Source: Tissierellia bacterium
GTDB taxonomy: Bacteria > Bacillota > Clostridia > Tissierellales > Tepidimicrobiaceae
Direction of reading: 5' to 3'
NCBI GenBank assembly: GCA_012518745.1
Contig: JAAYRM010000200.1
Coordinates: 1-55,134, forward strand
Length of the DNA: 55,134 nt
The position numbers and the translations under genes were made by a program. Below, one piece after another: positions 27,225-35,133 of the stretch (the first letter of the stretch is position 1; each line of letters starts with the position of its first letter). The notes beneath the pieces are model-generated. The model ran no database searches, was not told where the DNA came from, and saw nothing but the letters and a program-made list of their open reading frames with translations.

Positions 27225-27833
27225 ATGGATGTTCAAAATTTGAATTCTATGATGATAGATATATTAGGGGAGATAGGTAATATTGGCTCCGGAAACGCCG
27301 CTACTGCATTGGCTAGTATGTTATCAAAGAGAATAGATATGAATTTACCTATCGTGAAAATTTTGCAATTCAAGGATGTTGCAGGTATGTTGGGCGGGGA
27401 AGAGCAATTAGTAGTTGGAATATATCTAGATTTAAATGGAGATATAACTGGCAATATTATGTTCATATTGGATTTAGAATCTGCGGTAAACTTAAGCAAT
27501 ATGTTATTGAACAGGGTACATAACAATAGCCAATTAGACGATATGGCTGTATCGGCCTTATCTGAAGTAGGGAATATCTTAGCCTCATCCTATGCAAATT
27601 CTCTGAGCAGTCTAACGGGTTTAACTATATCCATATCCATCCCTTCTATAGCCATAGATATGGCGGGGGCGATATTGAGTGTTCCAGCTATTCAATTCGG
27701 TTATATATCAGATCGAATATTATTAATAGAGACCACATTCGAGGAAGGCAATAATAGTGTCAAGGGTAATTTGTTTTTAATACCGGATATGGCTTCTTTT
27801 GAAAAAATATTATCAAGTCTAGGGGTAGTATAA
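27225..27833 (+). CDS. cheC: CheY-P phosphatase CheC
   Basis: CheC dephosphorylates CheY-P and binds CheD. The 202-residue product has both family active-site motifs: ILGEIGNIGSG near residue 13 and ALSEVGNILAS near residue 111, each with the essential glutamate and asparagine. GAGGGGAAT precedes the ATG. cheD follows after one base, which suits their known complex. Confidence 0.95.
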   Translation: MDVQNLNSMMIDILGEIGNIGSGNAATALASMLSKRIDMNLPIVKILQFKDVAGMLGGEEQLVVGIYLDLNGDITGNIMFILDLESAVNLSNMLLNRVHNNSQLDDMAVSALSEVGNILASSYANSLSSLTGLTISISIPSIAIDMAGAILSVPAIQFGYISDRILLIETTFEEGNNSVKGNLFLIPDMASFEKILSSLGVV

Positions 27834-27834
27834 C

Positions 27835-28317
27835 ATGAAAACAATTAAGGTAGGCATGGCGGATTTAAACGTAATAAAGGATTCAGGAATATTGACAACC
27901 CTTGGGCTGGGCTCATGTGTAGGTATAGCATTGTACGATAGTCGGAATAAGGTGGCCGGATTGGCTCATCTGATGCTCCCATCTAGTAAGGAAATCAGGA
28001 ATAATGCAAATAAGGCGAAGTTTGTAGATACTGGGATCGAGCTTTTAATAGAGCGAATGGTGCAGGAGGGTGCCCTCAGGGGCAATCTAATAGCAAAAGT
28101 TGTCGGGGGTGCCCAAATGTTTACCTTTAATAAGGATAATAATATATTAAAGATAGGTGAAAGAAACGTATTAGCAACTAAGAAAAAACTAAACGAATTG
28201 GACATACGGATCGTTTCTGAGGATACTGGTGGCAACTATGGTAGGACAATTGAATTAGATGCTACGGATGGGTCACTATCTATAAGAACTATCGGTCATG
28301 GAATTAAGGTTATCTAA
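27835..28317 (+). CDS. cheD: Chemoreceptor glutamine deamidase CheD
   Basis: CheD deamidates receptor glutamines and stimulates CheC. The 160-residue product carries the catalytic cysteine C28 (GLGSCVGIALYD), histidine H45 (GLAHLMLP) and threonines just before the cysteine loop. It shows the family stretch AKVVGGAQMF. It follows cheC by one base and ends 25 bases before sigD. Confidence 0.96.
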   Translation: MKTIKVGMADLNVIKDSGILTTLGLGSCVGIALYDSRNKVAGLAHLMLPSSKEIRNNANKAKFVDTGIELLIERMVQEGALRGNLIAKVVGGAQMFTFNKDNNILKIGERNVLATKKKLNELDIRIVSEDTGGNYGRTIELDATDGSLSIRTIGHGIKVI

Positions 28318-28342
28318 TATCCTATGGGGAGGTAAATGTAGG

Positions 28343-29086
28343 ATGAAACTAGAAAAATTATGGAATAGATATGCGCAGACGGATGATAGGGATATAAGAC
28401 AACAATTGATAGAGGAATATATTGATCTAGTGAAGATAATTGCTGGTAGGATGTATAACTTTTATGGTGGCAAGATAGAATATGAAGATCTATTAGGATT
28501 CGGAATCATGGGTCTGATAGATAGCATTAAACGTTTTGATTTGGATAAGAATACCAAATTTGAAACATATGCACAGATTAGGATCAGGGGGACGATTATC
28601 GATAATATAAGAAAGTTGGATTGGATCCCTAGATCGTTGAGGAGAAGGTCCAAGGAGATTGAGGAAGCCATGGGAATTCTAGAAAATCAATTGGGAAGGG
28701 CACCATATAACGATGAACTATCAAAATTTTTAAACATTTCATTAGATGAACTCGAATCGACCCTAGCCTCCATGGTCAATTTCAATATAGTATCCCTAGA
28801 AAACCTATTGCATAGCAAAGGGGAGTACAATATCGATAGTGAACAGAATCCTATTACACCGGAAAAAGCTCTTGAAAAGAAGGAATTAAAGGAGTCCCTG
28901 GCTGAGGCCATTGACATGTTAAATCCACAGGAAAAAACAATAATATCGCTCTATTATTATGAAGAGTTAACCTATAAGGAAATTGGATACATCATAGATT
29001 TATCGGAATCGAGAATCTCGCAAATCCATAGTAAATCTATTTTAAAGATCAAAAATCGTTTGACTAAGAGTTTATATGGAGCCTAA
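28343..29086 (+). CDS. sigD: Flagellar sigma factor SigD (sigma-28)
   Basis: SigD directs late flagellar, chemotaxis and autolysin genes. The 247-residue product has region 2 (YEDLLGFGIMGLIDSIKRFD and YAQIRIRGTIIDNIR), region 3 (WIPRSLRRRSKEI) and region 4 with a helix-turn-helix (LTYKEIGYIIDLSESRISQI). A longer frame from 28298 overlaps cheD, but GGGGAGGT at 28325-28332 fits the ATG at 28343, where homologues begin. No flgM anti-sigma gene is in the window. Confidence 0.96.
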   Translation: MKLEKLWNRYAQTDDRDIRQQLIEEYIDLVKIIAGRMYNFYGGKIEYEDLLGFGIMGLIDSIKRFDLDKNTKFETYAQIRIRGTIIDNIRKLDWIPRSLRRRSKEIEEAMGILENQLGRAPYNDELSKFLNISLDELESTLASMVNFNIVSLENLLHSKGEYNIDSEQNPITPEKALEKKELKESLAEAIDMLNPQEKTIISLYYYEELTYKEIGYIIDLSESRISQIHSKSILKIKNRLTKSLYGA

Positions 29087-29100
29087 TCAGGAGGTGCAGC

Positions 29101-30513
29101 ATGCATAAGATTTCCCCTAATATAAGGTTAGAAATATCCCAGGATGGGATGAAAGCCTTTATTATGATATTAGATGATGAACAATCGGATACTACGGTTG
29201 ATGAACAGGTGAATGATCATGAACATGAGGATATTGAGGTAGATGATATAATAAAGGAGATAAGAAGTATTCTTACAATGGGATTGGATGAAAATTTATT
29301 AAAATCTACACTATTGAATCCAGTATATGATAAGAAAATATGTATTGCAAATGGTATACAACCCATCGATGGCAAGGATGGATATATAAAATATTTCTTT
29401 GAACCTAAAAAAAAGCTAGTCCCTAAAATACTGGAGGATGGCACGGTAGATTATAGGGAATTGGGCGGCATAAACAATGTCGATAAAGGGGAGCAACTAG
29501 CACAGTTAGTACCACCCGAAAAAGGTGAATATGGCTTCAGGGTAACCGGGGAGATGATACCCTATAAAAAGGGTAGGCAGCCCATCCTAAGATATGGGAA
29601 GAATACAATCCTATTGGATGATGGCGTATCCTTAGTGGCAGGGGAGAGCGGGCTTGTAAGGTTGAGAGATAATAAGGTCATAGTGGCCAAGGTTTTCGAG
29701 GTATCCAGTGTTGATAAAGAGGTAGGTAATATCAATTTCAACGGGGCCGTAATTGTAAATAGAAATGTTTTGAATGGATATCATGTTAAGGCCAGCGGGG
29801 ATGTTGAGGTAAGGGGACTGGTAGAAGGGGGATGTATACAGAATACGGGAGACGTATTGGTAAAACAGGGCATACAGGGTTATAATAGATTAGCAGTTAA
29901 TACTGAGGGAAATATAACAACTAAATTCATTGAAAATGCAAAGATCCAATCGGCCAAGAACATTACTGCAGAAACCATTATGCATAGTTATGTTGTTAGC
30001 GGAGAGGATATAATTCTCATAGGCAAGAGAGGATTGATTGCGGGGGGGATCTGTCGAGCAGGGGGAGAGATTAGAGCTAAGACGATTGGGTCCAGTATGG
30101 CAACGACCACGGTATTGGAGATAGGACTAAGGGATTCATTAAAGGCGGAAATAGATAAAATTAAAGAGGATATAGAAGAGGCTAGGACCAGCCTCAGAAA
30201 GGTAATAAAATCCATAGATATATTAGATGCGCTTAGGAAAAGCAATGGGCTCGACGAGGAACGGTTACGAATGTATAATAGACTCATAAACACAAAGAAG
30301 GAATTAGATAAAAAAATATATGGTTTAATACAACAAGAGGAATCGATAAATAGAAGTATGAAAAAATCAGGTGGCGGTAGAATTAAGGTTTCAGGGATTA
30401 TATATCCCGGTGTTAAGATTGTAATCGGGAATAGTATATATTTTGTAAAAAATGAAATGACGAGATGCACATTCTATTGCGATGAAGGTAGTATAAAGGT
30501 AGGGCCCTATTAA
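29101..30513 (+). CDS. FapA/DUF342-family polymer-forming protein
   Basis: This 470-residue protein belongs to the FapA family. An acidic N-terminal part precedes the family region. Signatures include FFEPKKKLVPKILEDGTVDY, DKGEQLAQLVPPEKGEYG and VTGEMIPYKKGR. A right-handed beta-helix-like repeat stretch (about residues 205-330, with GDVEVRGLVEGG) and a coiled coil near residues 345-420 follow. The Vibrio homologue acts in receptor signalling and flagellar assembly, and this gene lies in the SigD neighbourhood of many Clostridia. Its function here is inferred from position only. Confidence 0.82.
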   Translation: MHKISPNIRLEISQDGMKAFIMILDDEQSDTTVDEQVNDHEHEDIEVDDIIKEIRSILTMGLDENLLKSTLLNPVYDKKICIANGIQPIDGKDGYIKYFFEPKKKLVPKILEDGTVDYRELGGINNVDKGEQLAQLVPPEKGEYGFRVTGEMIPYKKGRQPILRYGKNTILLDDGVSLVAGESGLVRLRDNKVIVAKVFEVSSVDKEVGNINFNGAVIVNRNVLNGYHVKASGDVEVRGLVEGGCIQNTGDVLVKQGIQGYNRLAVNTEGNITTKFIENAKIQSAKNITAETIMHSYVVSGEDIILIGKRGLIAGGICRAGGEIRAKTIGSSMATTTVLEIGLRDSLKAEIDKIKEDIEEARTSLRKVIKSIDILDALRKSNGLDEERLRMYNRLINTKKELDKKIYGLIQQEESINRSMKKSGGGRIKVSGIIYPGVKIVIGNSIYFVKNEMTRCTFYCDEGSIKVGPY

Positions 30514-30524
30514 GAGGTGATATC

Positions 30525-30833
30525 ATGTCTATAAGGCCGATTGATTATACGAATATGATCTCCAAATCCCAGGAAATAGCAAGGATGAAGCATGAGGAAA
30601 ATACCAGATATCAGATGCAGCTCAGGGATGGATTTATACAGCAGAATAAGAGGATTAATCATAATATGAAAAAGGTTAGGGATAGCCCCAAAAGCGAAGG
30701 GCTAATAGTGGATCGAGATAAAAATGATGCCCAGAACCGGGGTGGGGGCGGGGATAGAAAAAAGAGGCAACATAAGAAAAGAAAGAAGAGATATAGGGCT
30801 AGGACAGGCACGAACATAGATATTAAAATATAA
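30525..30833 (+). CDS. Small basic flagellar-operon protein, unknown function
   Basis: The 102-residue product has a helical, glutamine- and methionine-rich first half (PIDYTNMISKSQEIARMKHE). The second half is very basic, with GGGGDRKKRQHKKRKKRYRA. There is no signal peptide or membrane segment. GAGGTGA precedes the ATG, and tight spacing on both sides shows it is a real operon member. The C-terminal cluster of lysine and arginine could bind nucleic acid or membrane lipid; that is speculation. Confidence 0.72.
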   Translation: MSIRPIDYTNMISKSQEIARMKHEENTRYQMQLRDGFIQQNKRINHNMKKVRDSPKSEGLIVDRDKNDAQNRGGGGDRKKRQHKKRKKRYRARTGTNIDIKI

Positions 30834-30845
30834 GTGGGGATGTAG

Positions 30846-31298
30846 ATGGTGGGAATTCTATTGAACGTTATTGGAATAATAATCATGGGGTTATCGCTAT
30901 TGTTTATCAAAAGGACCCTACAGCATGAAAGAGAAATATATGGGGAAGTCGAATTGATCCACAGTGAAATAAAGGATTATGCTATAGCCATGGGGGATAT
31001 ATTAAATGATTTTTATGAACTAACCGAAAGCAATTTGGACAGGATTGAAAATCTAGATATAGACAATAGTATCATGGATATAGAACCAGATCGAAACGAT
31101 GGGGGAGAGGAACAGGATATGAGTTCTATATTTATCGATAGCGATCGGGAATCTCCAGATCTCCAGCAGGCATTGTATGATGATATTATATCCCTGAGCA
31201 AAATAGGTTTGAGTAATGAAGAGATTGCTAAAAAGGTGAATAGGGGTATACGTGAGGTGGAAATAATAATCAAAATCTGGGGTGATCGTAGGTCATAA
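30846..31298 (+). CDS. SwrB-like membrane protein (DUF6115 type)
   Basis: The 150-residue product has one N-terminal membrane helix (residues 4-22), a helical and then acidic linker (about residues 25-110), and a C-terminal helix-turn-helix-like segment (DDIISLSKIGLSNEEIAKKV followed by NRGIREVEIII). This layout and the place between sigD and rpsB match Bacillus SwrB, which promotes assembly of the flagellar export apparatus. Direct sequence similarity to SwrB is weak, so the functional link is an inference. It is the last gene of the motility operon. Confidence 0.7.
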   Translation: MVGILLNVIGIIIMGLSLLFIKRTLQHEREIYGEVELIHSEIKDYAIAMGDILNDFYELTESNLDRIENLDIDNSIMDIEPDRNDGGEEQDMSSIFIDSDRESPDLQQALYDDIISLSKIGLSNEEIAKKVNRGIREVEIIIKIWGDRRS

Positions 31299-31303
31299 AA
31301 CCA

Positions 31304-31332
31304 TTGATTAAACATATTCTATATGTTATACT
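31304..31332 (+). promoter_or_regulatory. SigA promoter of rpsB
   Basis: TTGATT at 31304-31309 and TATACT at 31327-31332 are separated by exactly 17 bases. Transcription would start near 31339 and give a leader of about 100 bases before rpsB. No terminator is visible after the upstream SwrB-like gene, so motility transcripts may read into rpsB as well. Confidence 0.65.
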
Positions 31333-31338
31333 ACTAAA

Positions 31339-31442
31339 GGGATTACGCACGTCCTCCGACATTTAAGGGAGTGCCTTAGCATTTAAAGGTTCCTTATATG
31401 GATGAAGAGGATGGAGGAATAAAACTTGGAGGTGAATTTAAT
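31339..31442 (+). promoter_or_regulatory. rpsB leader with possible Shine-Dalgarno sequestration
   Basis: The leader contains TCCTCC at 31352-31357, which could pair with a decoy GGAGGA at 31413-31418 or with the true binding site GGAGGTG at 31428-31434. A small hairpin lies between (TAAGG 31364-31368, CCTTA 31374-31378). Such competing pairings are typical of ribosomal-protein autoregulatory leaders. No known leader family is recognised here. Confidence 0.35.
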
Positions 31443-32258
31443 ATGTCAATTGTTACTATGAAGGCTCTTTTAGAGGCTGGGGTGCATTTTGGGCACCAAA
31501 CTAGAAGATGGAATCCCAAGATGGCCGAATATATATTTACCGAAAGAAACGGAATCTATATAATAGACCTGCAACAGACGGTAAAGATGGTAGATGTGGC
31601 CTATGATTTCGTCAAGGATATAATAGCGGATGGAGGGAAAATCCTATTCGTTGGTACGAAAAAACAGGCGCAGGAATCGATCGAAACCGAGGCCAAGAGA
31701 TGCGGGATGCATTATGTAAATCAGAGATGGCTTGGGGGCATGTTGACAAACTATAAGACTATCAAGAAGAGGATCGATAGGCTTCATAGACTAGAAGAGA
31801 TGGAAGAAGAGGGTATATTCGATGTACTACCTAAAAAAGAGGTTATAGACCTTAATCGTGAAAGGGAAAGATTGGAGAAGTTTTTAGGTGGTATCAAAGA
31901 TATGGATGGAACTCCTGATGCCCTGTACGTAGTAGATCCCAGAAAAGAACGGATAGCGGTGAATGAGGCTAGGATATTGGGAATCCCGGTCATAGCCATA
32001 GTCGATACCAATTGCGATCCAGACGAGATCGACTATATAATACCCGGAAACGATGATGCAATTAGGGCGGTTAAGCTATTAACCGGAATTATAGCCGACG
32101 CTGTTCTTGAGGGTAAGCAAGGTGAACAGATGGAAGAGATAGAGGAACCCAAGGAAGTAGAACAAGACGAGGAAGCGGAAGAGATAGAAATGCCTGAAGC
32201 AACCGAAGAGAAAATAGAAGCCCAAGAGATAGAAGAAGCAAAAGAAATGGAAAATTAG
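31443..32258 (+). CDS. rpsB: 30S ribosomal protein S2
   Basis: S2 is a late-assembling protein of the small subunit. The 271-residue product has the S2 N-terminus (MKALLEAGVHFGHQTRRWNP) and the conserved FVGTKKQAQESIETEAKRCG and RWLGGMLTNYKTIKKR stretches. It ends with a glutamate-rich tail of about 40 residues that most S2 proteins lack or keep short. GGAGGTG at 31428-31434 selects the ATG at 31443 over an in-frame ATG at 31398. Confidence 0.97.
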   Translation: MSIVTMKALLEAGVHFGHQTRRWNPKMAEYIFTERNGIYIIDLQQTVKMVDVAYDFVKDIIADGGKILFVGTKKQAQESIETEAKRCGMHYVNQRWLGGMLTNYKTIKKRIDRLHRLEEMEEEGIFDVLPKKEVIDLNRERERLEKFLGGIKDMDGTPDALYVVDPRKERIAVNEARILGIPVIAIVDTNCDPDEIDYIIPGNDDAIRAVKLLTGIIADAVLEGKQGEQMEEIEEPKEVEQDEEAEEIEMPEATEEKIEAQEIEEAKEMEN

Positions 32259-32266
32259 CAGATGAG

Positions 32267-32313
32267 GGTAAGGGTTTAAGGGGATATACATCCCCTATGC
32301 TCTTACCATTTTT
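32267..32313 (+). terminator. Hairpin and U-run between rpsB and tsf
   Basis: GGTAAG (32267-32272) pairs with CTTACC (32302-32307), and inside it GGGGAT (32280-32285) pairs with ATCCCC (32290-32295) around a four-base loop. ATTTTT follows. This fits an intrinsic terminator that probably acts partially, since tsf has no clear promoter of its own in the gap. Confidence 0.6.
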
Positions 32314-32334
32314 AACAACTAGAGGAGGGAAAAA

Positions 32335-32985
32335 ATGAGCATAGGTACAGCACAGATTAAGGAACTAAGGGAAAGAACTGGAGCCGGTATGCTTGATTGC
32401 AGAAACGCATTGGTAGAAACTGAGGGTGATATGGAAAAGGCTATAGATTTATTAAGGGAGAAAGGTTTATCGCAGGCTGCGAAAAAGTCCAGTAGAATAG
32501 CAGCGGAGGGCTCAGTTGCATCCTATATACATGGAAATAGAATAGGAGCCCTAGTTGAAATAAATACGGAAACCGATTTTGTAGCCAAAACCGATGAGTT
32601 TAACGAATTCATTAAGGATATGGCCATGCAGGTGGCGGCTTCGAACCCAAAGTATGTGGGTAGGGAGGATGTGCCCGAAGAAGAAATCGAGAGGGAAAAG
32701 GAAATACTGATGAATCAGGTTGTAAATGAAGGCAAACCTGAACATATAGCCTCAAAGATAGTTGAGGGGAGACTAGGTAAGTTTTATGAACAGATATGCT
32801 TATTGGAGCAGCCCTTTATTAAGCAACCGGATATTAGGGTTCAGGACCTATTAAATGAGAAGATAGCCAAAATAGGCGAAAACATTAAGATCAGGAGATT
32901 TGCTAGATTTGAAGTTGGCGAGGGATTGGAGAAGAGGAATGAAAACTTTGCCGATGAGGTAGCAGAACAGATGAAAAAACTTTAA
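32335..32985 (+). CDS. tsf: Elongation factor Ts
   Basis: EF-Ts exchanges GDP for GTP on EF-Tu. The 216-residue product is the short form common in thermophilic and clostridial lineages. It has the N-terminal UBA-like motif (LRERTGAGMLDCRNAL) and the core stretch containing ALVEINTETDFVAKTDEF. GAGGAGGG precedes the ATG. Hairpins flank the gene on both sides. Confidence 0.97.
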   Translation: MSIGTAQIKELRERTGAGMLDCRNALVETEGDMEKAIDLLREKGLSQAAKKSSRIAAEGSVASYIHGNRIGALVEINTETDFVAKTDEFNEFIKDMAMQVAASNPKYVGREDVPEEEIEREKEILMNQVVNEGKPEHIASKIVEGRLGKFYEQICLLEQPFIKQPDIRVQDLLNEKIAKIGENIKIRRFARFEVGEGLEKRNENFADEVAEQMKKL

Positions 32986-32986
32986 T

Positions 32987-33017
32987 TAAATGGAGAACAA
33001 AGGCTGTTCTCCATTTA
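32987..33017 (+). terminator. Perfect 13-bp hairpin between tsf and pyrH
   Basis: TAAATGGAGAACA (32987-32999) and TGTTCTCCATTTA (33005-33017) are exact reverse complements around a five-base loop. Only GTTAAAATATTTC follows, so the U-run is poor. It could be an inefficient terminator or an mRNA 3'-end stabiliser for the tsf message. Confidence 0.6.
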
Positions 33018-33061
33018 GTTAAAATATTTCTTGCTATTTATCTAACTGAGGGAGGATCTAT

Positions 33062-33778
33062 ATGGCTGAACCAATTTTTACGAGGGTGGTATTAAAACTA
33101 AGTGGAGAGGCTTTGGCGGGAGATGGGGCTTATGGGATTAATGCCGAGGTGGTTTCTAGGTTATCTAATGAGATTAAGGATATACATAATTTGGGGATAG
33201 AGGTAGCTATAGTGGTAGGTGGCGGTAATTTTTGGAGAGGACGGACCGCTAAGGAGATGGATAGGACAACTTCGGATTATATGGGGATGCTTGGAACGGT
33301 AATCAATGCATTGGCATTGCAGGACGCGTTGGAAAAATTAGATATAAGGACGAGGGTGCAGACTGCTATAGAGATGCGGCAAATTGCCGAGCCTTATATA
33401 AGAAGAAAGGCAATAAGACATTTGGAAAAAGGTAGGGTTGTTATATTCGCTGCGGGCTCTGGAAACCCCTATTTTTCCACTGATACAGCTGCAGCATTGA
33501 GGGCAGCCGAAATTGAAGCAGAGGTTATATTATTAGCAAAAAAAGGGGTTGATGGGGTCTATGATTCCGACCCACATATAAATGCATCTGCTAAAAAATT
33601 CGATACACTGAAATACATAGATATACTAAACATGGGATTGGAGATCATGGATTCTACAGCAACCTCTTTATGTATGGACAATGATTTGCCTATAATAGTA
33701 TTTGGTATAGATGAACCCAATAATATTATAGACGTGGTGCTGGGTAAAGAAATTGGTACTCATATAAAGGAGGGTTAA
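33062..33778 (+). CDS. pyrH: UMP kinase PyrH
   Basis: PyrH phosphorylates UMP to UDP with ATP. The 238-residue product belongs to the amino-acid kinase fold. It has RVVLKLSGEALAG at the start, IVVGGGNFWRGR near residue 50 and a GTGNP-like loop (AAGSGNPYFSTDTAA). GAGGGAGGA precedes the ATG. It is followed after 2 bases by frr, a nearly universal pairing. Confidence 0.97.
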   Translation: MAEPIFTRVVLKLSGEALAGDGAYGINAEVVSRLSNEIKDIHNLGIEVAIVVGGGNFWRGRTAKEMDRTTSDYMGMLGTVINALALQDALEKLDIRTRVQTAIEMRQIAEPYIRRKAIRHLEKGRVVIFAAGSGNPYFSTDTAAALRAAEIEAEVILLAKKGVDGVYDSDPHINASAKKFDTLKYIDILNMGLEIMDSTATSLCMDNDLPIIVFGIDEPNNIIDVVLGKEIGTHIKEG

Positions 33779-33780
33779 TC

Positions 33781-34338
33781 ATGTATTTAGACATTTATGG
33801 AGAAACCGAAAAGAGAATGCAGAAGAGTATAAATTCATATCAAGAAGAATTAAAGAGCATAAGGGCGGGGAGGGCAAATCCAGCCTTGCTTGATCAGATT
33901 AACGTACAATGTTATGGTGCCGTAACTCCATTAAAACAGGTTGCTAGTGTTTCTGCACCTGAGGCTAGATTATTAGTCATTCAACCGTGGGATGCTAATC
34001 TAATCCCGGAAATTGAAAAGGAAATTTTAAGATCAGACCTAGGCCTGAATCCATCTAATGATGGGAAATTGATCAGATTACCCATTCCATCATTGACCGA
34101 GGAAAGAAGAAGGGAACTGGTTAGATTGGTGGGTAAAAATGCCGAAAATGCTAAGGTTGCTATTAGGAACATAAGAAGGGATTCCAACAATGCTATAAAG
34201 CAGATGGAACGTGATAAGGAACTCAGTGAAGATGAGCGCAAATTAGCAGAAGATGAGATACAGGAAATAACCAATAGGTATATAGAAAAGGTCGATCAAG
34301 CAACAGCCCAAAAAGAAGAAGAATTATTGGAAATTTAA
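33781..34338 (+). CDS. frr: Ribosome recycling factor
   Basis: RRF splits post-termination ribosomes together with EF-G. The 185-residue product is standard in length and shows the signatures LKSIRAGRANPALLDQINV and LGLNPSNDGKLIRLPIPSLT. AAGGAGGG just before the ATG overlaps the pyrH end. A perfect hairpin follows the stop. Confidence 0.97.
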   Translation: MYLDIYGETEKRMQKSINSYQEELKSIRAGRANPALLDQINVQCYGAVTPLKQVASVSAPEARLLVIQPWDANLIPEIEKEILRSDLGLNPSNDGKLIRLPIPSLTEERRRELVRLVGKNAENAKVAIRNIRRDSNNAIKQMERDKELSEDERKLAEDEIQEITNRYIEKVDQATAQKEEELLEI

Positions 34339-34341
34339 GAG

Positions 34342-34370
34342 TTCCCCTTCTTATATAGAAGGGGAATTTT
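34342..34370 (+). terminator. Hairpin with short U-run between frr and uppS
   Basis: TTCCCCTTCT (34342-34351) and AGAAGGGGAA (34357-34366) form a perfect 10-bp stem with a TATAT loop, followed by TTTT. This is a plausible intrinsic terminator with a weak tail. Partial read-through would supply the uppS-cdsA-rseP-ispG genes. Confidence 0.6.
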
Positions 34371-34389
34371 AGCAATGGAGGATAAAACA

Positions 34390-35133
34390 ATGGGTAAGGA
34401 TAGGATTTTAGAGTTGAGAGATAAATTAGATTTCCAGAGGTTACCAGGGCATGTAGCTATAATAATGGATGGAAATGGTAGATGGGCTAGGGATAGATCC
34501 CTACCAAGGTCTGCGGGCCATCAGGAGGGCATGAGAAGGGTTGTCGACATAGTCGAGGCTGCCAATGCAATTGGTATAAAGTATCTATCCCTATATGCTT
34601 TCTCTACTGAGAATTGGAAACGGCCTAAAAAAGAAATCGATATATTGATGAATATTTTAATTCTATATATAAAAAATGAATTGGGGAAGATACATAAGAA
34701 CAATATTAAAATTAGGGTTATGGGGGATATAGGCCCCTTGCCAAGGCTGCCTAGGGTGGAGGTAAAAAAAGCTATCGAAAAAACTCGGGCTAATTCAGGG
34801 ATGGTATTGAATATTGGATTGAACTATGGGGGTAGGAATGAAATAGTCCGAGGTGTAAAGGATATCGTAAGGGATGTAAAATTGGGCAAGGTGGATGAGG
34901 ACGATATAGACGTAGATTTGATTGCAAGATATTTATATACCGGGGATATGCCGGATCCGGATCTATTAATTAGACCCAGTGGTGAAATAAGGGTGAGCAA
35001 TTTTATGTTATATCAGATAGCATATACTGAATTCTGGTTCTCGAATATATATTGGCCGGATTTCACCGAGGAATATCTGTACGCGGCTATTATTGATTAT
35101 CAAAATAGAGATAGAAGGTTTGGGGGACTTTAG
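34390..35133 (+). CDS. uppS: Undecaprenyl diphosphate synthase
   Basis: UppS makes the C55 lipid carrier for cell-wall synthesis by adding cis-isoprene units. The 247-residue product has the catalytic aspartate D27 in HVAIIMDGNGRWA, the LSLYAFSTENWKRP motif, and RPSGEIRVSNFMLYQ near the C-terminus. Many homologues have RTSGE where this protein has RPSGE. GGAGG at 34377-34381 selects the ATG at 34390 rather than an in-frame ATG at 34375. Confidence 0.97.
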   Translation: MGKDRILELRDKLDFQRLPGHVAIIMDGNGRWARDRSLPRSAGHQEGMRRVVDIVEAANAIGIKYLSLYAFSTENWKRPKKEIDILMNILILYIKNELGKIHKNNIKIRVMGDIGPLPRLPRVEVKKAIEKTRANSGMVLNIGLNYGGRNEIVRGVKDIVRDVKLGKVDEDDIDVDLIARYLYTGDMPDPDLLIRPSGEIRVSNFMLYQIAYTEFWFSNIYWPDFTEEYLYAAIIDYQNRDRRFGGL

